Shown in pieces: positions 45,588 to 53,176 of a DNA stretch of 64,000 bases. This DNA is from CAMCXE01 sp046347475 (GTDB taxonomy: Bacteria; Pseudomonadota; Gammaproteobacteria; Pseudomonadales; Cellvibrionaceae): NCBI GenBank assembly GCA_046347475.1, contig JAXMGD010000003.1:310001-374000 (forward strand), in the 5' to 3' direction. The notes beneath the pieces were generated by a model, which made no database searches, was not told the origin of the DNA, and was given only the letters and a program-made list of their open reading frames with translations. The position numbers were made by a program, and so were the translations under genes. The number at the start of each line of letters is the position of its first letter. Position 1 is the stretch's first letter.

Positions 45588-46544
45588 ATGACACAGCTTA
45601 GAACACTTGCCGTAGTGATGGACCCCATCGAGGGGATCAACTTCTACAAGGACACTACGCTCGCTTTATTATTGGCAGCCCAGCAACAGGGTTTTGAGCT
45701 GTGGTACGCCCAGTTGCAGGACCTTTATGCCCAAAATGGTAGCGCTTATGGCAGCCTGCGCCAACTGCAGGTATTTCAGGATGCCAACCAGTGGTACCAA
45801 TTGGGTGAGCGACGGGAAATACCTTTAGGGAACATAAACGCCATTTTGATGCGCAAAGATCCACCCTTTGATAACCAGTATATCTACGCCACTTATATTC
45901 TTGAACAGGCTCAGCAACAAGGTGCCCTGGTGGTGAACGACCCGCGCAGTTTGCGCGACTGCAATGAGAAATTTTTTGCCACCCATTTCCCCGCCTGTTG
46001 CCCACCCCACTTGGTCAGCCGCGACATAGCCCGCCTGCGGGCCTTCCACGCGGAACATCAGGACGTAATTTTTAAACCCCTCGACGGCATGGGCGGTAGC
46101 CGTATTTTCCGCGCCAAAGCCGACGACCCCAATGTGAGTGTAATTTTAGAAAGCCTCACCCAAGACGGCGGCGAATTTATTATGGCCCAGCGCTATATTC
46201 CCGAAATAACCCAGGGCGATAAACGCATTTTGGTGGTGGACGGTGAAGCTGTTCCCTATGCCCTCGCCCGCATTCCCGCCCAGGGGGAAACTCGCGGCAA
46301 TCTCGCCGCAGGCGGCAAGGGCGTGCCGGTGCCCCTCACCGAGCGAGATCATTGGATTGTGCAGCAGGTCGCGCCTAGTCTTAAAGAGAAGGGATTACTC
46401 TTTGTAGGCTTGGACGTGATCGGCAACTACCTCACTGAAATCAATGTCACCAGCCCCACCTGTGCCCGCGAGATCAACAAGGTTTACCCCACGGACATAG
46501 GCACCTTGTTAATGAATGCCATCACTTCCCGCTTAGGATCTTAA
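45588..46544 (+). CDS. gshB: Glutathione synthetase
   Basis: Joins gamma-glutamylcysteine and glycine using ATP. From ATG 45588 (MTQLRTLAVVMDPIEGINFY) the product is 318 residues, matching E. coli GshB (316). GAGGAAAA precedes the start; an in-frame start at 45573 is less likely. ATP-grasp blocks are visible in FKPLDGMGGSRIFR and INVTSPTCAREIN. The gene sits next to the pil/chp operon as in Pseudomonas. Confidence 0.97.
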   Translation: MTQLRTLAVVMDPIEGINFYKDTTLALLLAAQQQGFELWYAQLQDLYAQNGSAYGSLRQLQVFQDANQWYQLGERREIPLGNINAILMRKDPPFDNQYIYATYILEQAQQQGALVVNDPRSLRDCNEKFFATHFPACCPPHLVSRDIARLRAFHAEHQDVIFKPLDGMGGSRIFRAKADDPNVSVILESLTQDGGEFIMAQRYIPEITQGDKRILVVDGEAVPYALARIPAQGETRGNLAAGGKGVPVPLTERDHWIVQQVAPSLKEKGLLFVGLDVIGNYLTEINVTSPTCAREINKVYPTDIGTLLMNAITSRLGS

Positions 46545-46553
46545 CCTGCACCC

Positions 46554-47426
46554 ATGGCCACCCTTGACCCGACTGTAGAAACCGGCGACCGGTTAAGTTT
46601 TACCCTCTTCCTCGCCATAGGCCTGCACGCGCTGGTGCTCTTGGGGGTGGGGTTTAGCGTGGTGCACGGCTCCAAAGTGGCGCCCACCCTCAACGTAACC
46701 CTCGCCACCCACAGCACCGAATCCCCCAAAGAAGCAGACTTTTTAGCCCAGACCAACCAAGAGGCCAGCGGCACCGCCGAAACACCCAAGGAGCTGACCG
46801 CCGCCGAGGATGCGGTGTTTGCCGACCCCAACGTGCAGCAGACCACCCCAATTGAAATGCACAAAACCACCGAGGCCAATAACAACCCGGACGAAGTGGT
46901 TAAAACCCAGGCCGAAAGCCACCAGCGGGTGGCCAGCAATGATGCCCCCAGCCAGGAACCCGCCGCCGAAACCCGTGAGGCAGAGGATATAGACACCCCG
47001 CCGGAAACGGCCGAAAAAGCCGCCCTAATGGCCAAGCGCGACCGCCTTAATCAGCAGGAGGCCATGCGCCCGCGTATTCGCCGTATGACGGCTGTGTCTG
47101 CCATAGCCTCCAAAGATGCGGAGTATTTGAACCAGTGGAACGAAACCGTAGAGGCTGTAGGCAACAAACACTTCCCCACAGAAGCACTCAGCAAACGCCA
47201 ATTTGGCGAGCTGCGCCTGGCGGTACAAATTAACCCCAATGGCACCATCGACAGCGTAGAAATACTCGAAGGCGCCCCCCATGCCATCTTGAACCAAGCG
47301 GCCTTGCAAATTGTGCATTTGGCCGCACCCTTTAAAGCAGTCCCAGCGGAAGTTATGGCGGGCAATGACAAGCTGGAAATTATCCGCACCTGGAAGTTTG
47401 AAATTACCGGGCTCTCCACCAACTAG
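46554..47426 (+). CDS. TonB-family energy transducer
   Basis: A 290-residue protein with one N-terminal membrane segment (LFLAIGLHALVLLGVGFSVV), a long acidic/Thr-rich periplasmic linker, and a C-terminal TonB domain (FGELRLAVQINPNGTIDSVE, then LEIIRTWKFE). The linker lacks the Pro-rich EP/KP repeats of classical TonB. Position between gshB and yqgE matches tonB3 of P. aeruginosa, which has been linked to twitching motility. Starts ten bases after gshB. Confidence 0.9.
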   Translation: MATLDPTVETGDRLSFTLFLAIGLHALVLLGVGFSVVHGSKVAPTLNVTLATHSTESPKEADFLAQTNQEASGTAETPKELTAAEDAVFADPNVQQTTPIEMHKTTEANNNPDEVVKTQAESHQRVASNDAPSQEPAAETREAEDIDTPPETAEKAALMAKRDRLNQQEAMRPRIRRMTAVSAIASKDAEYLNQWNETVEAVGNKHFPTEALSKRQFGELRLAVQINPNGTIDSVEILEGAPHAILNQAALQIVHLAAPFKAVPAEVMAGNDKLEIIRTWKFEITGLSTN

Positions 47427-47510
47427 CCCGCTATTGTTTAAGTATCTATTGAGTGAATACGCATAGAGGGGCCCCGGCCCCGCAAGGCCACAAAGGCCTG
47501 GGAGTTTTAC

Positions 47511-48089
47511 ATGCCGATTGAATCCAGCATCAGCTTTGGGGATAACCTGCGCAACCATCTGTTGATCGCCACCCCAAGCCTTAAAGACCCGCACTTTTCC
47601 CACACGGTCACCTACATCTGCGACCACAGCCAGGAGGGCGCCATGGGCATAGTGTTAAACCGTCCGTTGGATCTCAATATCGGCCAGGTGTTTGAGGAAT
47701 TAAACCTGCCCCTGGGTGAGCGCATTTGCCAGGCCCCAGTGCTCTCAGGCGGCCCGGTGAATACCCAGCGGGGCTTTGTGTTGCACAACGAAGAAGGCCA
47801 ATGGGACTCCAGCCTCAAGGTTACCGACGGCATTTGCCTGACCGGCTCGAAAGACATACTCACCGCCCTCTCAGTAGGCCAAGGCCCCACCCATGCGCTC
47901 TTTGCCCTCGGCCACGCCGGTTGGAGCGCAGGCCAACTGGAGGACGAGCTGGCCACTAACGCCTGGCTCACGGTGCCCGCCTCTTATGAACTGCTCTTTT
48001 GCACACCCATCGAACTGCGCTGGAGCGCAGCGGCCAAACATCTGGGCATAGACCCTAACCTAATTTCTCCTCAGCTGGGCCACGGTTAA
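47511..48089 (+). CDS. YqgE/AlgH family protein
   Basis: A 192-residue member of the DUF179 family. Family blocks are NHLLIATPSLKDPHFSHTVT, then GAMGIVLNRPLDLNIGQVFE and LFALGHAGWSAGQLEDEL. In Pseudomonas the homologue AlgH was tied to alginate regulation, but its biochemical role is unclear. Its stop overlaps the ruvX start by one base (TAATG). Confidence 0.95.
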   Translation: MPIESSISFGDNLRNHLLIATPSLKDPHFSHTVTYICDHSQEGAMGIVLNRPLDLNIGQVFEELNLPLGERICQAPVLSGGPVNTQRGFVLHNEEGQWDSSLKVTDGICLTGSKDILTALSVGQGPTHALFALGHAGWSAGQLEDELATNAWLTVPASYELLFCTPIELRWSAAAKHLGIDPNLISPQLGHG

Positions 48090-48538
48090 TGGCCCCTACA
48101 CCCACCCGCTCGGCCCTGTTGTTTGACTATGGCCTGAAAAATATAGGCGTGGCCTTTGGCCAAACCATCACCCAAACCGCCCGCGAACTGCCCCCCCTAA
48201 AAGCCCGCGATGGTATCCCTCAATGGGAGGCCATAGGCGCGCTGCTCAAGGAGTGGCAACCCGCTCTTTTGCTGGTGGGCTTGCCTCTCAATATGGACGG
48301 CAGCGAAAGTGAACTGAGCAAACGCGCCCGCACCTTCGGCAACCGCTTAAATGGCCGCTTTAACCTGCCGGTGGAAATGGTAGACGAGCGCCTCTCTACT
48401 CGCGAAGCTAAATGGGAGGCCAGTGCGCGGGGGCATAAAGGTAACTATGGCCAAGCGCCTATAGACTCCATTGCGGCAAGGATTATTTTAGAGGCGTGGT
48501 TAACAACAGCGGCTGCTGAAATGGCAGGGCCACAATAA
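48089..48538 (+). CDS. ruvX: Holliday junction resolvase-like protein RuvX (YqgF)
   Basis: A 149-residue RNase H-fold nuclease involved in 16S rRNA 5'-end maturation in E. coli. The first acidic motif is ALLFDYGLKNIGVAFG. LLVGLPLNMDGSESELS and VEMVDERLSTREA follow, and Asp/Ser of APIDSIAARIILEAWL closes the site. Translationally coupled to yqgE. The pyrR/pyrBC genes that follow in Pseudomonas are absent. Confidence 0.94.
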   Translation: MAPTPTRSALLFDYGLKNIGVAFGQTITQTARELPPLKARDGIPQWEAIGALLKEWQPALLLVGLPLNMDGSESELSKRARTFGNRLNGRFNLPVEMVDERLSTREAKWEASARGHKGNYGQAPIDSIAARIILEAWLTTAAAEMAGPQ

Positions 48539-49017
48539 ATCCACTCAGTATCGCGAATACGCCACTCAGCGGCATTGAGGCAAGGGCTTAAAAAATAAAT
48601 TGCCCCTGCGCAGAATAAGCACCCGCACCACTCTAAACAAATACCCGCGGGGTCGCCGTCTTTGATTGGCTGGAATTGTTCACGGCAGAAAAAATCTGGC
48701 ACCTGTCTGTGCGTGCAGGCCATAAATATAAGGGCGTTTGCTGCTAGCTATTAAATGTTTTTCATTTAAACCGGCATAGCCCTTTATGAATGTGACTAAC
48801 CAAAAAATAATATCGATATTAAATCTGCAGGGATGTTTACCACTTCAACTGCTGCTTTCGCACGCAAGCGGTTAAGTCGACCCTTAGGCAGCACTGGCCC
48901 ATCTCACATGGGCTCGCCTCATGGCTGAGCCAAACGGCGGACGCGCATTTGCGTGGGTTTAGTGGGGCGAAGACAAAATAGATCAGAACGATCTATTTTG
49001 TCGCCGGGTTAATAAAC
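48539..49017. other. Intergenic region between ruvX and rph
   Basis: About 480 bases between convergent genes, with no supported gene. A 279-base antisense open frame crosses the ruvX end but has no recognisable content. The only clear structure is the hairpin at 48972-49002. Confidence 0.55.
48972..49002 (-). terminator. Strong stem-loop downstream of rph
   Basis: GACAAAATAGATC (48972-48984) pairs perfectly with GATCTATTTTGTC (48990-49002) over a five-base loop, about 15 bases past the rph stop. No T-run follows beyond the TTTTGTC within the stem. It probably ends rph transcription or protects the mRNA end. Confidence 0.6.
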
Positions 49018-49740
49018 CTACCCTTCCGCCAAGGCTGCTTTTTGCAGTGCAATTAAATCGGCAATACCCGCCTTACCCAAACGCAACATGCTCTGCAGTT
49101 CATCTTCACTAAACGCGCCGTGCTCAGCGGTGCCCTGAATTTCAATTAGGCCGCCCGTTTCATTCATCACTAAATTTAAATCGGTATCGGCGGCCGAGTC
49201 TTCTAAATAATCCAAATCCAGCACCGGCTCGCCCTGATAAACCCCCACACTCACGGCCGCCACCATGCCCAACAGCGGATCGGTTTTGAGTTGGCCTTTG
49301 CGCTGTAGAAAATTTAACGCATCCACCATGGCCACACAGGCGCCCGTAATGGAGGCGGTGCGGGTGCCGCCATCGGCTTGGATCACATCACAATCCACTA
49401 CTAGGGTAAATTCGCCGAGTTTTTTTAAATCCACCGCCGCGCGCAACGCGCGTCCAATCAAGCGCTGAATTTCCAAGGTGCGGCCGCCCTGTTTACCCTT
49501 GGCCGCCTCCCTATCCATGCGGCTGCCCGTAGAGCGCGGCAGCATGCCGTATTCCGCGGTTAACCAGCCCTGCCCGGTGCCCTTTAAAAAACGCGGCACC
49601 CCTTCGGTTACAGAAACGTTGCAGAGCACTTGGGTATCACCAAACGCCACCAGCACTGAGCCCTCGGCGTGTTTGGTGTAATGGCGAGTGATGCGAATAG
49701 GGCGCAATTGATGGCTGGCGCGGCCGCTGGGTCGTTGCAT
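49018..49740 (-). CDS. rph: Ribonuclease PH
   Basis: Phosphorolytic 3'-exonuclease that trims tRNA ends. From ATG 49740 (MQRPSGRASHQLRPIRITRH) it is 240 residues, matching the usual 238-240. An in-frame ATG at 49773 is less likely. Family blocks: GKGQG-type LKGTGQGWLTAEYGMLPRST, then GRTLEIQRLIGRALRAAVDL and DCDVIQADGGTRTASITGA. Divergent from yicC, as in Pseudomonas. The active-site region looks intact. Confidence 0.97.
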   Translation of the reverse strand: MQRPSGRASHQLRPIRITRHYTKHAEGSVLVAFGDTQVLCNVSVTEGVPRFLKGTGQGWLTAEYGMLPRSTGSRMDREAAKGKQGGRTLEIQRLIGRALRAAVDLKKLGEFTLVVDCDVIQADGGTRTASITGACVAMVDALNFLQRKGQLKTDPLLGMVAAVSVGVYQGEPVLDLDYLEDSAADTDLNLVMNETGGLIEIQGTAEHGAFSEDELQSMLRLGKAGIADLIALQKAALAEG

Positions 49741-49958
49741 GAATGACTCAAGCCTTAGGAAATGGGCGTGCATTATAGCCCGATGGGCAGCGGGGTTTGT
49801 GGCGCCCTCCTACCGCACCGGCTGCGAGTGTTAGACTCTCGCCGCCGGTTACTCGCCCTGTGCGCTTAATAAAAACGCTCAAATCAAGCGCCTTTGAGCC
49901 TTACAATCAGCCCCAATCGCCCGCTATCCGGGCCGCACCCACATTAGGAGACCACTCT

Positions 49959-50819
49959 ATGCCCCGCAGCATGACCGGATTTGCCCGCCAAGAAGAACAA
50001 CATCCCTGGGGCCAATTAATTTGTGAAATTCGCAGCGTTAACCACCGCTATTTAGAACCCTCCATTCGCCTGCCTGATGTGCTCAAACGCTTGGAAATTC
50101 CCCTGCGCGATCAACTGCGCGGCCAATTAAGCCGCGGCAAAGTAGAAGCCAGTATTTTTATTAAATGGGATGAAAGCGCTAACCAAGCCATCAACCTCGA
50201 TGCCGCCCGCACGCTCATTGGCCTTGCCCAATCCCTAAGCCAACACATACTGCACCCGGCCCCCATCAATCCATTAGAGGTATTGCGCTGGCCCGGTGTT
50301 CTCCACAGCGCCAACCTCGACCAAGAAGCCCTGGACGCAACCGTGTTACAGGTGTTCGCTCGCACCCTCAACGACCTGCAAGCCAACAGAAGCCGCGAAG
50401 GTGCTGAGCTTGCGCAGTTAATTGAACAGCGCCTGGTAATGATTGCAGCCGGTGTAGACCAGGTAAAAATGCACCTGCCGAAACTGCAGCAACTGCAACA
50501 GGAAAAACTAAAAAATAAATTGGATGCCCTCGCAGTAGAAATAGACCGCGACCGTTTAGCGCAGGAATTGGTTTATCTCGCGCAAAAATCTGACGTGGCC
50601 GAAGAGCTTGACCGTTTGCACACCCACATCATCGAAGTGCGCCACTGCCTTAAACAAAAAGAGCCGGTCGGGCGCAAATTGGATTTTTTAATGCAGGAAC
50701 TCAATCGCGAGGCCAACACATTGTCGTCGAAATCCAACGCCAGTGAGACAACGCAAATTGCAGTGGAATTAAAGGTTTTGATCGAGCAGATGCGCGAGCA
50801 GGTGCAGAATATTGAATAG
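49959..50819 (+). CDS. yicC: YicC-family endoribonuclease
   Basis: A 286-residue YicC protein. The N-terminal signature is MPRSMTGFARQEEQ and the C-terminal signature is GRKLDFLMQELNREANTLSS. E. coli YicC has been described as an endoribonuclease acting on a small RNA, so an RNA-decay role is plausible. ATG 49959 has TAGGAGA upstream. The frame is open back to 49797, but the extra residues do not match the family. Confidence 0.94.
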   Translation: MPRSMTGFARQEEQHPWGQLICEIRSVNHRYLEPSIRLPDVLKRLEIPLRDQLRGQLSRGKVEASIFIKWDESANQAINLDAARTLIGLAQSLSQHILHPAPINPLEVLRWPGVLHSANLDQEALDATVLQVFARTLNDLQANRSREGAELAQLIEQRLVMIAAGVDQVKMHLPKLQQLQQEKLKNKLDALAVEIDRDRLAQELVYLAQKSDVAEELDRLHTHIIEVRHCLKQKEPVGRKLDFLMQELNREANTLSSKSNASETTQIAVELKVLIEQMREQVQNIE

Positions 50820-51350
50820 GTGTTATGTGTGCTCAATAAAAGCTAAATATATTTTTGGCTACTAAAAGGAATCGCTGAACAGTTACCCTGCGCGCTTGCG
50901 TCGTTAAATGTGAAAAAACACTCCATTACTGCAGGCACATTCGGATTTTTTGCGGGTGTGCTTAGCCCGCGCGTCGCCGCCACATTTTTTTGAGCTTTCC
51001 TAACCCAAACCCACGGATCCTCCTATCCTCGCCCGTTTTTAGCAGGAAAAAACGATCCTTTTGTGCCGCCAGGTTAATCCAGCGCACATATCGATGAGGC
51101 TCAAGGGATCAAAAGAAGACGGTACCTTCAATACACCGAATTAAAGCCTGGCCCTTATTGGGTCCTCCGCATAGGGGGCGATCTTTTGTCAGATTTTTTG
51201 CGCGGACTCTCAGACTGGCCAGCCAAGTTCGGACATGATAATGGTCTAACCATAATATTTTTAGGCCAGCCGCATCCGATGTTAGTGAGCCAGTGCAGTA
51301 TCCCGCTGGCTTAAGGATGCGCAACGCCGCCCACCTTGGAGGACCGCACC
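50820..51350. other. Long leader/intergenic region before the SGNH lipoprotein gene
   Basis: About 530 bases without a gene. Near the 3' end several complementary segments could fold: ATGGT/ACCAT (51241-51245 with 51249-51253), enclosed by CGGA/TCCG and by CTGGCC/GGCCAG (51215-51220 with 51264-51269). I compared the general pattern with the GEMM c-di-GMP riboswitch and could not align it. Possibly a structured leader. Confidence 0.35.
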
Positions 51351-52694
51351 GTGAAAATCCGGCATTTAATTCCGTTCGCACTCATAACAGTCTTGGCCGC
51401 GTGTGGCGGCGCGCCAGGTACTGAATCGTCTTCGTCCAGCAGCTCGTCCAGTTCATCGTCCAGCTCCTCCTCTAGCACATCCAGTTCGTCATCCAGCTCG
51501 TCAAGTTCGTCTTCAAGTACCTCTTCGAGCTCTAGCTCCTCCAGTTCCAGCAGTTCCTCAAGCAGTAGCGGCGTGGCGGGCAGCCTGGTGTACGCCATTA
51601 ACGTAGGCGGTTCCAGCGCGGTTACGTTGGACGGGGTGCGCTACGAGGCGGACCGTTTTTCGTCCGGCGGCACACCTAACACCACCACAGACCCTATTTC
51701 CGGTACCAGCAATGGCGCGCTTTACCAATCCGAGCGCTACGGCACCTTCACCTACAGTATCCCGGTCAGCAAGGCCACTTATAGCCTGGTGTTAAACCTG
51801 GTGGAGATGTACCACACCAGTGCGGGCAGCCGCAGCTTTAGCGTGGCGGTGGAAGGGCAGACGGTGGCAACCGGGTTGGATATTTTCAGCAAAGTGGGCC
51901 ACGACAGCGCCTATATTCTGCGGGCCAATAATATTCCCGTAACGGATGGCGCTTTGACGATTCAACTTACCTCCCAGGTAGACAACGCGACCTTATCGGG
52001 CTTCGCCATTTATTCGGCTGACGGCGGCCGCCTTGAAGAGCCGCCCGCGCCGAGTATTTGCCCTACCAGTGGCCCGTGCAAAATTTTGCCGCTGGGGGAT
52101 TCTATTACCGATGGTGTTGGCGGTAGCGGCGGAGCCTATCGGGTGGAGCTGTTTCGCCAAGCGGTGCTGAATAATAAAAACATCACGTTTGTCGGCAGTA
52201 AATCCAACGGCCCCACCACCGTGGAGAATAAAACCTTCCCGCGCAACCATGAAGGCAATAGCGGCTGGTCCATCAATCAGATCGCGGGCATAGTGCCAAG
52301 CCCCGCGCTTAATAATGATCCGAATATTATCCTGCTGATGATTGGCACCAACGATTCCTGGGTGGAGCCCAATAACAATGGCCCGCAAGCCATGGCACAA
52401 CGCCTGGGCGCCTTGATGGATAAAATCATCAATGCCAAACCCAACGCATTACTGGCCGTCGCCCTGATTACTCCGCGCAACGATTACGCCAAAGACTGGG
52501 CCAATTCCTATAACGCCGTCATCCCAGGGGTTGTACAGGAGCGCATCAACCATGGCTTTAATGTCATTTTGGTGGACGTATATAAAAATTTCCCGAGTAA
52601 TGGACTGGGCTCGGACAACCTCCACCCCAACGATACGGGCTACAAATTTTTAGGGCAGACTTGGTATAACGCGATTAAGGGATATTTGAAGTAA
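51351..52694 (+). CDS. Poly-Ser lipoprotein with malectin-like and SGNH hydrolase domains
   Basis: A 447-residue surface lipoprotein from GTG 51351 with GGAGG upstream. The signal peptide ends ITVLAACGG, giving a lipid-modified Cys. Residues about 25-75 are a nearly pure Ser linker with a few Thr. Residues about 80-222 look like a malectin/CBM57 beta-sandwich (YAINVGGSSAVTLDGVRYEA, then FSVAVEGQTVATGLDIF). The C-terminal domain is an SGNH/GDSL esterase: LPLGDSITDGVGG (nucleophile Ser), MIGTNDSW, and the Asp/His of SDNLHPNDTG. This resembles carbohydrate acetyl-esterases such as CE3-like enzymes. Substrate is inferred, not shown. Confidence 0.88.
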   Translation: MKIRHLIPFALITVLAACGGAPGTESSSSSSSSSSSSSSSSSTSSSSSSSSSSSSSTSSSSSSSSSSSSSSSSGVAGSLVYAINVGGSSAVTLDGVRYEADRFSSGGTPNTTTDPISGTSNGALYQSERYGTFTYSIPVSKATYSLVLNLVEMYHTSAGSRSFSVAVEGQTVATGLDIFSKVGHDSAYILRANNIPVTDGALTIQLTSQVDNATLSGFAIYSADGGRLEEPPAPSICPTSGPCKILPLGDSITDGVGGSGGAYRVELFRQAVLNNKNITFVGSKSNGPTTVENKTFPRNHEGNSGWSINQIAGIVPSPALNNDPNIILLMIGTNDSWVEPNNNGPQAMAQRLGALMDKIINAKPNALLAVALITPRNDYAKDWANSYNAVIPGVVQERINHGFNVILVDVYKNFPSNGLGSDNLHPNDTGYKFLGQTWYNAIKGYLK

Positions 52695-52887
52695 CACGGA
52701 AGCTGGCGATATTTTGTCGCCAGTTAATTTCTGCAGCATGGGGATAGTGGCGGCGCACGCTCTGCTAAAACGGGTGCAGTTCCTCGCACCTGTGCTGGGT
52801 GAATAATATTTTCTGAGCCGCCACTATACCCAATAGCCCATTAATCGCTTTTCGCTGCGAATTAAAAATATTGTTGCCGTTTGTGGA

Positions 52888-52917
52888 GAGCCTGTCTTCG
52901 ACAGGCTCAGGCCGAAC
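52888..52917. repeat. REP-like hairpin (GAGCCTGTC type)
   Basis: AGCCTGTC (52889-52896) pairs with GACAGGCT (52900-52907), loop TTC, followed by CAGGCCGAAC. This is a repeat type found many times in pseudomonad and related genomes. It may also help end transcription of the SGNH gene. Confidence 0.7.
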
Positions 52918-52929
52918 AAAACCTTTTAG

Positions 52930-53077
52930 TTAAGGGCACCTCCGGAAATTCAATTTTCGTGATGATCGCGAGGTATTTTCGCGCGCAATGAGGGAGTTTA
53001 TGCAATATAAATGACCGATTGAGCACGAAAATAACGAAGCGAGAGCGCGAAAAGTGGGATTCAGGAGGTGCCCTTAA
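52930..53077. mobile_element. MITE-like element with terminal inverted repeats
   Basis: A 148-base element bounded by TTAAGGGCACCTCC (52930-52943) and its exact complement GGAGGTGCCCTTAA (53064-53077). Inward of the perfect 14 bases the two arms stay loosely similar for about 45 bases (ATTTTCG and TCGCG-type matches), so the whole can fold as one long hairpin. It encodes nothing. TTAA at both ends may be part of a target site. Confidence 0.65.
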
Positions 53078-53176
53078 ATGGCGTTGCCTAAGAGTGAACC
53101 CAATCTCTACGATACAGCGCAATAACCTGGCACTTTTGACTGTGCTGCCATACTCAAAGCTGCTAGGAATAAAAAA

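Larger units (their letters stand above)
52695..53176. other. Intergenic region with REP-like hairpin and MITE-like element
   Basis: A 480-base gap between convergent genes. It contains the repeat hairpin at 52888-52917 and the inverted-repeat element at 52930-53077. No gene is supported. Confidence 0.6.

Noticed and set aside
48445..48723. 92-residue minus-strand frame after ruvX
   Set aside because: Its N-terminal part lies outside any known gene and the rest is antisense to ruvX; no ribosome-binding site or family match.
51190..51300. c-di-GMP (GEMM) riboswitch upstream of the SGNH gene
   Set aside because: A few short words look similar, but the conserved GCAAAGC core and tetraloop receptor could not be aligned.
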